Of a stretch of 64,000 nucleotides of DNA, positions 34,237 through 43,396 are shown one piece after another (the stretch's first letter is position 1; the number at the start of each line of letters is the position of its first letter). The notes under the pieces were generated by a model. It was not told the origin of the DNA and ran no database searches. It saw only the letters and a list, made by a program, of their open reading frames with translations. The position numbers were made by a program, and so were the translations under genes. The DNA comes from Micromonospora andamanensis. Its GTDB lineage: Bacteria > Actinomycetota > Actinomycetes > Mycobacteriales > Micromonosporaceae. The stretch spans positions 62,001 to 126,000 of the forward strand of contig NZ_BOOZ01000018.1 in assembly GCF_016863495.1 (NCBI RefSeq), written 5' to 3'.

Positions 34237-35154
34237 GTGGCTTCCAGCAGGGACCGGCAGCGCAAACTGGCGCGGGCCAAGCTCGACCGGCAACTGGCCC
34301 GCCGGGCCGCCGCCGCCAGGCGTCGCCGACGGATCCAGGCCGGCGTCGGTACCGCCCTGATCCTCGTACTTGTCGTCGCCGGCTCGGCGTGGGCCCTCGG
34401 TGCGTTCGACAGTGAGCCGACCGAGAACACCGCGGCCGACGAGGTCTGCCTCTGGACCCCGCAGAACACCGAGGGCAACGCCAACCTCAAGGACGTCGGC
34501 GAGCCCCCGACCACCGGGCTGCCGGTCACCGGCACCCGGCCGATGTCGATAGTCACCAACCAGGGCGCGCCGATCTCCGTGGAGCTGGATCTCGCGAGCG
34601 CCCCGTGCGCCGCGGCGAGCATCGCCCACCTGGCCAGCCAGTCGTTCTACGACAACACCAAGTGTCACGAGATCACCGCCGACGGCGCGGTGCGTTGCGG
34701 CGACCCCAGCGGCACCGGTCTGGGCGGCCCGACCTACTCGTTCTACAGCGAGAACGTGCCGAACGCGCCGGAGGCGTCGCCGGAGCCGAGCCCGTCCCCG
34801 GACGAGCCACCGACGTACCCCAAGGGCACTGTCGCGATGATCTCGAACCCGCCCGGGGCCAACGGCAGCCAGTTCCTGATCTTCTTCAAGGATTTCACCA
34901 CCGCCGAGCCGGCGTTCCCGATCATCGGCCGGGTCACCGAGGGCCTCGACGTCGTCGAGAAGATCGGTGCCCTGCCGACGGTGGACAATGGCGCCGGGGA
35001 GAAGGTCAAGCCGGAGAACGACGACGTGGTCATTCAGAGCCTGACCGTCGGCGAGCCCGTGCTGGACCCGGCGGCACCCGCCGATCCGCCCCCCACGGGC
35101 AGCCCGAGTCCGGAAGCGTCCGGCGCGCCCGAGGCCAGCGCCAGCGCCGGCTGA
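34237..35154 (+). CDS. Membrane-anchored cyclophilin-like protein, key residues lost
   Basis: 305 aa from a GTG with AAGGGGAG close upstream. It has a strongly basic coiled N-terminus (residues 1-33), one transmembrane helix (about 36-55) and a cyclophilin domain (about 103-250). Compared with human cyclophilin A the active-site Arg55 is Glu (H144-E145), Gln63 is Arg (R153) and Phe113 is Leu (L214), while GSQF (Q212) is kept. It is therefore probably not an efficient prolyl isomerase and may act as a binding partner. A Pro/Ser-rich insertion (EASPEPSPSPDEPPTY) and Ala/Ser-rich tail are present. It is followed 65 bp later by an intact paralogue. Confidence 0.88.
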   Translation: MASSRDRQRKLARAKLDRQLARRAAAARRRRRIQAGVGTALILVLVVAGSAWALGAFDSEPTENTAADEVCLWTPQNTEGNANLKDVGEPPTTGLPVTGTRPMSIVTNQGAPISVELDLASAPCAAASIAHLASQSFYDNTKCHEITADGAVRCGDPSGTGLGGPTYSFYSENVPNAPEASPEPSPSPDEPPTYPKGTVAMISNPPGANGSQFLIFFKDFTTAEPAFPIIGRVTEGLDVVEKIGALPTVDNGAGEKVKPENDDVVIQSLTVGEPVLDPAAPADPPPTGSPSPEASGAPEASASAG

Positions 35155-35219
35155 CCACCGGGCGACCGGGGGCCCACCCACCGCAGCGGCATCCATACAC
35201 AGTCCAGGAGGATCGAGGC

Positions 35220-36053
35220 GTGACGTCCACCAGAGAGCGGCAGCGCGCGGCGGCCCGCGCCCGGCTCGAGAAGGAGATGGCCGAGCGGGCCGCTCGGGCC
35301 CGTAAGCGCCGCCAGACGCAGGCGGTCGTCGGAGCCGGAGTGGTCCTGCTGCTGGTGGTCGCCGGCACGGCCTGGCTGGCCAGCAACATGCTCGGCGACG
35401 ACAGCGGCACCGACAACACGGCCCAGGAGGCGAACTCCGTGCAGTGCGACTGGGTCGAGCTGCCCGACGGCGAGCGCACCCCGCAGGTCAAGGACGTCGG
35501 GCTGCCGGACACCCAGCAGAGCAAGGTCGGTGTCCAGACCATGACGATCACCACGAACCTCGGGCCGATCACCGCCCGGATCGACAGGTCCACGGTGCCG
35601 TGCACGGCGGGCAGCTTCACCCACCTGGCCGAGCAGAACTTCTTCGACAACACCAAGTGCCACCGGTTGGTGACCGAGGGCATCAAGGTGCTCCAGTGCG
35701 GCGACCCGAGCGCCACCGGCGAGGGCTGGCGGGACACCGACGGCACCGGCGGCCCGAGCTACCGCATGGCGGAGGAGAACCTGCCGGCCGACAAGCGGCC
35801 GCCGTACCCGGCAGGCGTCATCGCGATGGCCAACTCCGGCCAGCCGTCCAGCAGCGGCAGCCAGTTCTTCATCGTGTACGGCGACTCGCCGCTGGACCCG
35901 AACTACACAGTCCTCGGCACCATCACCGGCGGCATGGACATCGTGAACGACGTCGCGGCGGCCGGTGACGACGGCGCGTTCGCCCAGCAGGCCGGCGGCG
36001 GTCACCCGAAGAAGGAGGTCGTCATCACCGACCTCACCATGACCGACGCCTGA
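35220..36053 (+). CDS. Membrane-anchored peptidyl-prolyl cis-trans isomerase (cyclophilin)
   Basis: 277 aa from a GTG at 35220 with AGGAGG eight bases upstream. It shares the plan of the preceding gene: basic coiled N-terminus (RERQRAAARARLEKEM), transmembrane helix about 38-55, then an extracytoplasmic cyclophilin domain. Here the catalytic residues are kept: H148-R149 (Arg55 equivalent), Q159 (LQCGD), Q215 and F217 in GSQFFIVYGD. It should catalyse prolyl isomerisation of secreted proteins outside the membrane. It lies next to RSH, as in other actinobacteria, and ends at a strong terminator. Confidence 0.93.
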   Translation: MTSTRERQRAAARARLEKEMAERAARARKRRQTQAVVGAGVVLLLVVAGTAWLASNMLGDDSGTDNTAQEANSVQCDWVELPDGERTPQVKDVGLPDTQQSKVGVQTMTITTNLGPITARIDRSTVPCTAGSFTHLAEQNFFDNTKCHRLVTEGIKVLQCGDPSATGEGWRDTDGTGGPSYRMAEENLPADKRPPYPAGVIAMANSGQPSSSGSQFFIVYGDSPLDPNYTVLGTITGGMDIVNDVAAAGDDGAFAQQAGGGHPKKEVVITDLTMTDA

Positions 36054-36069
36054 CCCGAACCAACCTCCG

Positions 36070-36100
36070 AAGCGCCCGCCGGCACTCCCGGCGGGCGCTT
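36070..36100 (+). terminator. Intrinsic terminator after the cyclophilin genes
   Basis: A perfect 13-bp stem (AAGCGCCCGCCGG with CCGGCGGGCGCTT) around the 5-nt loop CACTC, followed by CGCTTTCC, 17 bp after the stop codon. It is separate from the GATC hairpin that begins 11 bp further on. Confidence 0.85.
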
Positions 36101-36110
36101 CGCTTTCCGC

Positions 36111-36190
36111 ACCCGCGATCTTGCACTTTGTGTCGCCGCTATGAGGCTTTTGTCCCGGTATGTGGAGACGAAAAGTGCAAGATCGCGGGT
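36111..36190. repeat. GATC-anchored intergenic hairpin, copy 5
   Basis: The left arm 36111-36134 (ACCCGCGATCTTGCACTTTG plus TGTC) and right arm 36167-36190 pair at 22 of 24 positions; the loop is 32 nt. It lies between the convergent cyclophilin and RSH genes, next to a conventional terminator, so termination alone does not explain it. CGCGATCTTGCACTT is shared exactly with copy 4; the loops differ. Confidence 0.92.
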
Positions 36191-36231
36191 GCCAGGGGGC
36201 GCGAGGCAGCGCGGGCGCGGGGGGGGTGGGG

Positions 36232-38694
36232 TTAGGCGCCGGAGGTTACGCGGTAGGCGTCAAAGACGCCGTCGACCTTGCGTACGGCGGCGAGCAGGTG
36301 GCCGAGGTGTTTGGGGTCGGCCATCTCGAAGCTGAACCGGCTCACCGCAACCCGGTCGCGGGTGGTGGTGACGGTGGCGGAGAGGATGTTGACCCGCTCT
36401 TCGGAGAGCACCCGGGTGACGTCCGCCAGCAGCTTGTGCCGGTCGAGCGCCTCCACCTGGATCGCCACCAGGAACGTCGAGGCGGAGGTGAGTTTCCAGT
36501 TCACCTCGACCACCCGCTCGCCCTGGGCGCGCAGGTCCTCGGCGTTGGCGCAGTCGTCGCGGTGCACGCTCACCCCGCCGGAACGGGTCACGAACCCGAA
36601 CACCGAATCCGGCGGTACGGGGGTGCAGCACCGGGCCAGCTTGATCCAGACGTCGCTGACGCCGCGTACGACAACACCCGGATCGTGGCTGGAGGAGCGG
36701 CTGCGCGGCGGGCGGGTGGCCACGGCGGTCTCGGCGATGTCCTCGGCCGCGCCCTCCTCCCCGCCGTAGGAGGCCATCAGCTTCTGCACCACCGACTGGG
36801 CGGAGACCTGACTGTCGCCGACCGCCGCGTACAGCGACGCCACGTCGGGCAGGTGCAGGTCCCGGGCGATGGCCATCAGGTTGTCGGAGGTGAGCATCCG
36901 CTGCAACGGCATGCCCTGCTTGCGCATCGCCTTGACGATCGCGTCCTTGCCCTCCTCGATCGCCTCCTCGCGACGCTCCTTGTTGAAGTACTGCCGGATC
37001 TTCGTCCGCGCCCGGGGGCTCTTCACGAAGCCCAGCCAGTCCTGCGTCGGGCCGGCGGTGTCGGACTTCGAGGTGAAGATCTCGATCACGTCGCCGTTGG
37101 ACAGCGTCGACTCCAACGGCACCAGCTTGCCGTTGACCCGCGCCCCGATGCACTTGTGCCCCACCTCGGTGTGCACCGCGTACGCGAAGTCCACAGGCGT
37201 CGACCCCGTCGGCAACGGGATCACGTCACCCTTCGGGGTGAAGACGTACACCTCCTGGCTGGACAGGTCGAAGCGCAGCGCGTCCAGGAACTCGCTCGGG
37301 TCGGCGGCCTCCCGCTGCCAGTCCAGCAACTGCCGCAGCCAGGTCATCTCGTCGATGTGCGCGGGCGGGCCGACGATCTGGGTGCCCTTGTGCTCCTTGT
37401 ACTTCCAGTGCGCCGCGATACCGAACTCCGCCGTACGGTGCATCGCGTACGTGCGGATCTGCATCTCCACAGGCTTGCCGGTCGGCCCGATCACCGTGGT
37501 GTGCAGCGACTGGTACATGTTGAACTTGGGCATGGCGATGTAGTCCTTGAACCGCCCCGGCACCGGCTGCCAGTTCGCGTGGATCACACCGAGCGCCGCG
37601 TAGCAGTCCCGCACCGTGTCGACCAGGATCCGGACACCCACCAGGTCGTAGATGTCGTTGAAGTCGCGCCCCCGCACGATCATCTTCTGGTAGATGGAGT
37701 ACAGATGCTTCGGTCGACCAGTCGTCTCCGCCTTGATCTTGGCGGCCTTCAGATCGGTCTGCACCTTCTGCGTCACCTGCCGCAGCAGCGCCTCCCGCTG
37801 CGGCTGGTGCTCCCCGATCAGCCTGTTGATCTCCTCGAACCGCTTCGGGAACAACGTCCCGAACGCCAGATCCTCCAGCTCCCACTTGATGGTGTTCATA
37901 CCGAGCCGGTGGGCCAGCGGGGCGAGGATCTCCAGCGTCTCCTTCGCCTTCTGCTCCTGCTTCGGTCGCGGCAGGAAGGTGAGCGTCCGCATGTTGTGCA
38001 GCCGGTCGGCCAACTTGATCACCAGAACACGCGGGTCCTTCGCCATGGCGACGACCATCTTGCGGATCGTCTCGGCCTTCGCCGCGTCGCCGAGCTTGAC
38101 CTTGTCGAGCTTGGTGACCCCGTCGACGAGCAGGGCGACCTCACCACCGAAGTCCGTGCGCATCTGGTCGAGGGAGTATTCCGTGTCCTCGATGGTGTCG
38201 TGCAGCAGCGCGGCGACCAGGGTGGTGGTGTCCATGCCCAGGTTCGCCAGGATGGTCGCCACCGCGAGCGGGTGGGTGATGTAGGGGTCTCCGGACTTGC
38301 GGTACTGGCCGGAGTGCCAGCGCGCCGCCGTGTCGAAGGCCCGCTGCAACAGCCGCGCGTCGGCCTTGGGGTGATTCTCCCGGTGTGACGCGATCAGCGG
38401 CTCCAGCACCTCGCTGACCTGCGACGACTGCCATGGGGCGTTGAACCGGGCCAGCCGGGCCCGGACCCGCCGCCCGGTGGGCGTGTGGGACAGGGCGAAA
38501 CCACTGGCAGCCGAGGAGTCGCCGGCACCGTCACCGGCACCGACGGCCGGACGAGCCGGGTCACCTGTCGGCGGCGCCACGCCGGCCCCGCCGCCCGACG
38601 CCGGTGCGGCGCCGTTGCGGTCGGTCAGCGAGCCCTCCGCGTCACCTGTCGGGTGCACCGTGCCCTCCACCGGAGGGACGACCTCGTGGGACAC
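36232..38694 (-). CDS. relA: Bifunctional (p)ppGpp synthetase/hydrolase (RSH)
   Basis: 820 aa from a GTG at 38694 preceded by GAGGAGG. A disordered N-terminus (about 80 aa) is followed by the HD hydrolase domain with LLHDTIEDT, the synthetase domain with VGVRILVDTVRDCY and GRFKDYIAMPKFNMYQSLHT, TGS (VFTPKGDVIPLP) and a C-terminal ACT domain. The intact HD/ED residues and the basic RFKD motif of the synthetase domain point to both synthesis and hydrolysis of the stringent-response alarmone. It is in the usual actinobacterial position between apt and the cyclophilin genes. Confidence 0.94.
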   Translation of the reverse strand: MSHEVVPPVEGTVHPTGDAEGSLTDRNGAAPASGGGAGVAPPTGDPARPAVGAGDGAGDSSAASGFALSHTPTGRRVRARLARFNAPWQSSQVSEVLEPLIASHRENHPKADARLLQRAFDTAARWHSGQYRKSGDPYITHPLAVATILANLGMDTTTLVAALLHDTIEDTEYSLDQMRTDFGGEVALLVDGVTKLDKVKLGDAAKAETIRKMVVAMAKDPRVLVIKLADRLHNMRTLTFLPRPKQEQKAKETLEILAPLAHRLGMNTIKWELEDLAFGTLFPKRFEEINRLIGEHQPQREALLRQVTQKVQTDLKAAKIKAETTGRPKHLYSIYQKMIVRGRDFNDIYDLVGVRILVDTVRDCYAALGVIHANWQPVPGRFKDYIAMPKFNMYQSLHTTVIGPTGKPVEMQIRTYAMHRTAEFGIAAHWKYKEHKGTQIVGPPAHIDEMTWLRQLLDWQREAADPSEFLDALRFDLSSQEVYVFTPKGDVIPLPTGSTPVDFAYAVHTEVGHKCIGARVNGKLVPLESTLSNGDVIEIFTSKSDTAGPTQDWLGFVKSPRARTKIRQYFNKERREEAIEEGKDAIVKAMRKQGMPLQRMLTSDNLMAIARDLHLPDVASLYAAVGDSQVSAQSVVQKLMASYGGEEGAAEDIAETAVATRPPRSRSSSHDPGVVVRGVSDVWIKLARCCTPVPPDSVFGFVTRSGGVSVHRDDCANAEDLRAQGERVVEVNWKLTSASTFLVAIQVEALDRHKLLADVTRVLSEERVNILSATVTTTRDRVAVSRFSFEMADPKHLGHLLAAVRKVDGVFDAYRVTSGA

Positions 38695-38866
38695 CGGCCT
38701 CCTCACCGCTCGCCGGGACGACACCGACCGTGCGACGGCCGGTCTGGTCTAGCGCCGCACAGACGGGTGACCGCCCGGTCAGCAATGGGCAATGCTACCC
38801 CCACCCGGGGTGCCGTGCCGCTCCGCCGGACGGACCGTGCCGGCTCCGTCCCGGGTCGCCGTCGTC

Positions 38867-39433
38867 TCAAACGGTCAACAGGGCATGCACGGGACGCGGA
38901 GCCAGGCGGTCCCGCCCGCCGAGGAACGACAGCTCCAGCAGCACCGTGAATCCCGCGACCGTGCCGCCGGCTCGCTCCACCAGATCCAGCGTCGCCTCCG
39001 CCGTGCCGCCCGTGGCGAGCACGTCGTCGACCACCAGGACCCGATGGCCCGCGGTGAAGGCGTCCTGGTGCACCTCAAGCGTGGCTTCGCCGTACTCCAG
39101 TTCGTAGGAGGCGGCGTAGGCCGGCCGGGGCAGCTTGCCGGCCTTACGCACCGGCACCACTCCGACTCCCGTCGCGTACGCGATCGCGGCGGCGACCACG
39201 AACCCCCGGGCCTCGATACCGACGACTGTGTCGAAGGAGTCCCGCCCGTGGTGAGCGACGATCCCGTCGATCACTTGCCGGAAGGCGTCCCCGTCGGCGA
39301 ACAACGGCATCAGGTCCTTGAACATGACGCCGGGCTTCGGGAAGTCGGGCACGTCGAGCACCCGGCTGGCCACCAGTCGGGCCGCCTCCGGCCCGCTGTC
39401 TCCGCGTACCCCGGCGCTGTGGGTCTCCGTCAC
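38867..39433 (-). CDS. apt: Adenine phosphoribosyltransferase
   Basis: 188 aa from a GTG at 39433, chosen because the family begins just there (a longer frame to 39661 adds non-family sequence that includes the secF-apt gap). It converts adenine and PRPP to AMP. Motifs: VPDFPKPGVMFKDLMPL, GIEARGFVVAAAIAYATG and the PRPP loop VLVVDDVLATGGTAEAT. It is located between RSH and secF, as in other actinobacteria. Confidence 0.93.
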   Translation of the reverse strand: MTETHSAGVRGDSGPEAARLVASRVLDVPDFPKPGVMFKDLMPLFADGDAFRQVIDGIVAHHGRDSFDTVVGIEARGFVVAAAIAYATGVGVVPVRKAGKLPRPAYAASYELEYGEATLEVHQDAFTAGHRVLVVDDVLATGGTAEATLDLVERAGGTVAGFTVLLELSFLGGRDRLAPRPVHALLTV

Positions 39434-39539
39434 GGCAGTTCCGCTTCCCTTCCACACGACGGCGGCGTCCCGCACGCTGCTCGCACAGCATGCAGGACGC
39501 CGCCGGTACCTGTTTCTACCGGGTCGGTCCCGGGCGTCC

Positions 39540-40736
39540 TCAGCGGCGCTTTCCGCCGCCGGGACGGTTGCCGCCACCGGGACGGCCACCCCGGGCGCCA
39601 CCGGAACGCTTGCCGGTCGGTCGGGCACCCACCTTCGGTGCTGCGGCACCGGCGAGGGCACCGGTCTCCGCGGTGACCGGCTCCGGCTCCTGCTCCGGCT
39701 CGGCCGTCGCCGCCGGGCTGGCCTTGGCTGGGGTCTCGCCCCGGCTGACCGTGCCCCGCCGGGCCAGCACCCGCTTGTTGTGCGCCTTGATCCGCGGGTC
39801 GCGGTTCTTCAGCACCACCAGCAGCGGGGTGGCCAGCATGATCGAGGTGACGAAGGCCATCGCCATACCGACGAACAGCACCAGACCGAGGTCCTTCAGG
39901 GTGCCCGCGCCGAGCAGGCCGGCACCGATGAACAGGATGCCGCCGACCGGCAGCAGCGCGACCACCGAGGTGTTGATCGACCGCATGAGGCTCTGGTTGA
40001 CCGCCAGGTTGGCCGCGTCGCCGTACGTCTGGTTGTTGTTCGCGGTGATCCCTCTGGTGTTCTCCTGAACCTTGTCGAAGACCACCACCACGTCATAGAG
40101 GGCGAAGCCCAGGATGGTGAGGAATCCGATGATCGTCGAGGGCGTCACCTCGAATCCGACGACCGAGTAGATGCCGGCGGTGAGGATCAGGTTCATCACC
40201 AGCGAGAAGATGGCCGCCGCGGCCATCTTCCACTCGAAGCGCAGGACCAGGTAGACGGTCACCAGCGCCAGGAAGATGACCAGACCGAGCAGTGCCCGGT
40301 TGGTGACCTGGCTGCCCCACGCCTCGCTGACCCGGTTGCTGGCGATCTCGGCCGGGTCGATGTTGAACACCTGCCCAAGCTGCATCCGGACCGCGTCGGC
40401 CTGCTCGGCGCCCAGCTCGGTGGTACGCAGTTCGTAGAACTCGTCGCCGCCTCCGCCGACCTGCTGGGTGGTGACCACCCGGGCGCCCTCGCCCGCGGTG
40501 GTCAGCACCTCGCCGGCGCGCTGCTCCACCTGCTCCAGGGTGCCGACACTCGTCGGGACCTGGAACGAGTTGCCGCCGGCGAACTCGATGCCGAGGCTGA
40601 AGCCCCGGAAGATGACGCTACCGAGCGCGATCATCACAAGCACAGCGGCGACGGTGAACCACACCTTGCGCCGGCCGACGATGTTGAGGCCGGCCTCACC
40701 TCGGTAAAGGCGGGCTGCCAGACCAGTCTCAGCCAT
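39540..40736 (-). CDS. secF: Protein translocase subunit SecF
   Basis: 398 aa. Six transmembrane helices with the large periplasmic domain between helices 1 and 2. Family motifs: GIEFAGGNSFQV, VGFEVTPSTIIGFLTILGFA, and DVVVVFDKVQENTR. The C-terminal tail (about 310-398) is a basic Gly/Arg/Pro-rich extension ending GGGNRPGGGKRR. SecF works with SecD and the proton gradient in late export steps. It starts one base before the secD stop region (secD stop at 40738), so the two are coupled. Confidence 0.95.
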   Translation of the reverse strand: MAETGLAARLYRGEAGLNIVGRRKVWFTVAAVLVMIALGSVIFRGFSLGIEFAGGNSFQVPTSVGTLEQVEQRAGEVLTTAGEGARVVTTQQVGGGGDEFYELRTTELGAEQADAVRMQLGQVFNIDPAEIASNRVSEAWGSQVTNRALLGLVIFLALVTVYLVLRFEWKMAAAAIFSLVMNLILTAGIYSVVGFEVTPSTIIGFLTILGFALYDVVVVFDKVQENTRGITANNNQTYGDAANLAVNQSLMRSINTSVVALLPVGGILFIGAGLLGAGTLKDLGLVLFVGMAMAFVTSIMLATPLLVVLKNRDPRIKAHNKRVLARRGTVSRGETPAKASPAATAEPEQEPEPVTAETGALAGAAAPKVGARPTGKRSGGARGGRPGGGNRPGGGKRR

Positions 40737-40737
40737 C

Positions 40738-42633
40738 TCAGGCCTCCTTGACGCGCTGGTTGCGGGGCTGCTGGGCCGGCTCCGAGCGGGCCGGCAGTGC
40801 CCGGCCCAGGCCGCTGACCCGCGGGGACAGGAACGCCTGCGTTCGGGCGAACATCGTCATGATCGGATGCCGGAACAGGAAGACCACGAGCAGGTCCAGC
40901 ACCGTGGCCAGGCCGAGGGCGAAGGCGAAGCCCTTCACCGTGCCGACCGAGACGATGTAGAGCACCGCCGCCGACATGATCGTGATCGCGTTGGCCGAGA
41001 TGATCGTCCGGCGGGCCCGGACCCAGGCACGGGGTACCGCGCTACGCGGGCTGCGGCCCTCCCGGATCTCGTCCTTCAGTCGTTCGAAGTAGATGACGAA
41101 GGAGTCCGCCGCCACACCGAGCGAGACGACGATGCCGGCGATGCCGGCGAGGGTGAGCGTGAAGCCGATCTGCCGGCCGAGGAACACCAGGGCGCCGAAG
41201 AGCAGCAGCGCCGACAGGATCAGGCTCAGGAAGATGACCGAGCCGAGCAGGCGGTAGTAGAAGAACGAGTAGATGATGACCAGCAGCATGCCGATGCCGG
41301 CCGCGAGCAGACCGGCCCGCAGGTGGCTGGCGCCGAGGGTCGCGGTGACGTTCTGCTGCTCCTGCGCCTCGAAGGTGACCGGCAGGGCACCGTAGCTGAG
41401 GTAACCGGCCAGCTCGCTGGCCTCGGCGTTGCTGAAGTTGCCGGTGATCTGGGAGTTGCCGGTGAGCACGCCCTGGATCTGCGGCGAGGAGATGATCTTG
41501 TTGTCCAGCACCACGGCGACCCGGCACTTGCCCTCGTCGCCTAGCGCGGAGGCGTCGCACGCCTGGCCCTCGTTGTTGAACGCCTCGCGGGTCAGCGCCG
41601 TCCACTTGTCCTGGCCCGAGCTGGTGAAGTTCAGGCTGACCACCCACTGGCTGGTCTGGTCGCGCACCGCGTTGGCGTCGGAGACGTCGGTGCCGAGCAC
41701 CTTCGCCACGTCCAGCAGGTTCTTGGCGTAGCCGCCCTCGCAGGCGACGACCTGCTGCTCCGGGTCGGACACGGACGCCGGGGGCCGGTCGTCGAGCTGG
41801 ACGCAGCCGATCGTCGGCACGTTGAACTGCATCTGCGCCGGTAGCACCGCCACCTCGCGGCCGCTCAACTCAGCGAACGGCTTGAGCTTGTCGGCAAGCG
41901 ACGGGTCGGCGCTCAGGTCGGCCGGCGCCTGCAACCCGCTCGCGGCGGCCCACGCCTCGGCGCCGACCTTCTGCTCGACGGCGCGGCGCTGCTCCTCGAT
42001 GGTCTGCGTCACCTCTTCGTCAGGCGCGGCCGACGGGGTGGGCGACGGGGTCGCCGACGGCGTCGGGGTCGGTGCGCCACCGCCCTGGCCACCGTTCGGC
42101 GACGGCGACGAGGTGGCCTCGGCGTCGGGCGTGGGGCTCGCGGAACCGGACGGCGTCGCCTCGGGGCTCGCGGAGCCGGACGGAGTCGCCGAAGGGCTCT
42201 CGCTCGGCGCGGGCGACGGGATCGACCCGCTGCCGTCGACGATCTTCAGCACCTTGCGGAAGCGCAGCTCGGCGGGGTTGCCGACCTCGTTGAGCTCGCG
42301 GTTCTCACCGGGCAGGGAGACGACGATGTTGCGGTCACCCTCGGTGACCACCTCGGCCTCGGCCACACCGTACGCGTTGACCCGACTCTCGATGATCTGG
42401 CGGGCGCGCTCCAGGTTGCCGGCGGTCGGGGCCCGGCCGTCCAGGGTGTTCGTGGCCTCGAGCGTCAGCCGGGTACCGCCGACCAGGTCAAGACCGAGGC
42501 GGGGTTCGAGCCGATCTTTCCAGCTACCGCTGGCGCCGCCCGAGAAGAACACCAAAAGATAGAGGACGACGAAGATGGCCCCGAGCACGGCCAACTGCCG
42601 TCCTGGGCGCATCTGTCCCTGAGGTGGTGCCAC
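40738..42633 (-). CDS. secD: Protein translocase subunit SecD
   Basis: 631 aa. Helix 1 (about 12-30), then GLDLVGGTRLTLEA and the periplasmic region, which carries a disordered Ser/Pro/Thr-rich insertion (about 135-215, with imperfect PSGSASPEAT repeats) typical of actinobacterial SecD. Five further helices follow, with GIVVSLGVAADSFVIYFERL and the conserved C-terminal ATVLDLLVVFLFRHP. GTG start. It is followed by secF and preceded by 286 bp and yajC. Confidence 0.95.
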   Translation of the reverse strand: MAPPQGQMRPGRQLAVLGAIFVVLYLLVFFSGGASGSWKDRLEPRLGLDLVGGTRLTLEATNTLDGRAPTAGNLERARQIIESRVNAYGVAEAEVVTEGDRNIVVSLPGENRELNEVGNPAELRFRKVLKIVDGSGSIPSPAPSESPSATPSGSASPEATPSGSASPTPDAEATSSPSPNGGQGGGAPTPTPSATPSPTPSAAPDEEVTQTIEEQRRAVEQKVGAEAWAAASGLQAPADLSADPSLADKLKPFAELSGREVAVLPAQMQFNVPTIGCVQLDDRPPASVSDPEQQVVACEGGYAKNLLDVAKVLGTDVSDANAVRDQTSQWVVSLNFTSSGQDKWTALTREAFNNEGQACDASALGDEGKCRVAVVLDNKIISSPQIQGVLTGNSQITGNFSNAEASELAGYLSYGALPVTFEAQEQQNVTATLGASHLRAGLLAAGIGMLLVIIYSFFYYRLLGSVIFLSLILSALLLFGALVFLGRQIGFTLTLAGIAGIVVSLGVAADSFVIYFERLKDEIREGRSPRSAVPRAWVRARRTIISANAITIMSAAVLYIVSVGTVKGFAFALGLATVLDLLVVFLFRHPIMTMFARTQAFLSPRVSGLGRALPARSEPAQQPRNQRVKEA

Positions 42634-42657
42634 GGCTGTCCTGTCTCCCTGTGGTCA

Positions 42658-42679
42658 CGCCGCCGCGGACGCGGCGGCG
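42658..42679. terminator. GC-rich hairpin upstream of secD
   Basis: CGCCGCCGCG and CGCGGCGGCG form a perfect 10-bp stem separated by GA, 25 bp before the secD start and 240 bp after the yajC stop. It may be a terminator for yajC or a structure in the secD leader. The 42680-42919 stretch has no gene that I can see. Confidence 0.45.
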
Positions 42680-42919
42680 GGTCGGCCGGAATCCCGGGCC
42701 GACGGTCTGCCTTCCGACGACGCCCGGGCTGGCGCCGCCGCCTCGGGTGGTCGACGCGGGGGCGTGGACCGGGTACGAGCCGGCGCGCCGGCACCCCGAC
42801 GTCGGCCTTCTATCCAATTGTCTCAATGCGCGATTCGAGGAAGACACCCACCCGGGGACGCGTGCGGATGCCTCCCGTTCGAGCTGCCGACGGACCGGCG
42901 ACCCGGACGGGACTCGACG

Positions 42920-43258
42920 TCAGTCCTTGACGGCGTCGGTTTCCTCGGCGGCCGACTCGACCGGACGCTCCGCCGGGGTGACCACCCGGGCGATCGCCGG
43001 CCGGGCGAAGCGGGTCTGCACTCCGGGAGCGACCTCCAGCAGGACGCTGTCGTCCTCGACACCGGTGACCGTGCCGTACAGCCCGCCGATGGTGACCACC
43101 TCGTCGCCTGCGGAGAGGTTGGCCTGCATCGACTCGGCCTCGCGGCGACGCTTCTGCTGCGGACGGATCATCATGAAGTACATGACGCCGAAGAGCAGAG
43201 CGATCATGAGGATCGGCGTGAAGCCGCCCGCTCCGCCGCCTTCTGCTGCGTAGTACAC
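42920..43258 (-). CDS. yajC: Preprotein translocase accessory subunit YajC
   Basis: 112 aa from a GTG at 43258 (VYYAAEGGG, GGAAGG nine bases upstream); an ATG at 43276 is an alternative. One transmembrane helix (PILMIALLFGVMYFMMI) is followed by the signature RPQQKRRREAE and a small beta domain (DEVVTIGGLYGTVTGVEDD). The C-terminus is Glu/Ala-rich. It is in the standard order ruvB-yajC-secD-secF. Confidence 0.92.
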   Translation of the reverse strand: MYYAAEGGGAGGFTPILMIALLFGVMYFMMIRPQQKRRREAESMQANLSAGDEVVTIGGLYGTVTGVEDDSVLLEVAPGVQTRFARPAIARVVTPAERPVESAAEETDAVKD

Positions 43259-43396
43259 GGTTGTCGACCTTCCCATTGGCCGCCGGACCGGCGCGTCGGC
43301 GCCGGAACGGAGGCGGATTTTCACGTCCTGTACAGACCGCGGCGAGTCTAGTCGCTCTGTCTGGGAACGCCGAATGCGGCACAGATCACGAACGGA

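Noticed and set aside
36160..38388. 742-residue plus-strand frame opposite the RSH gene
   Set aside because: It begins in the GATC hairpin and runs antisense to a well-supported gene; no domain or ribosome-binding site.
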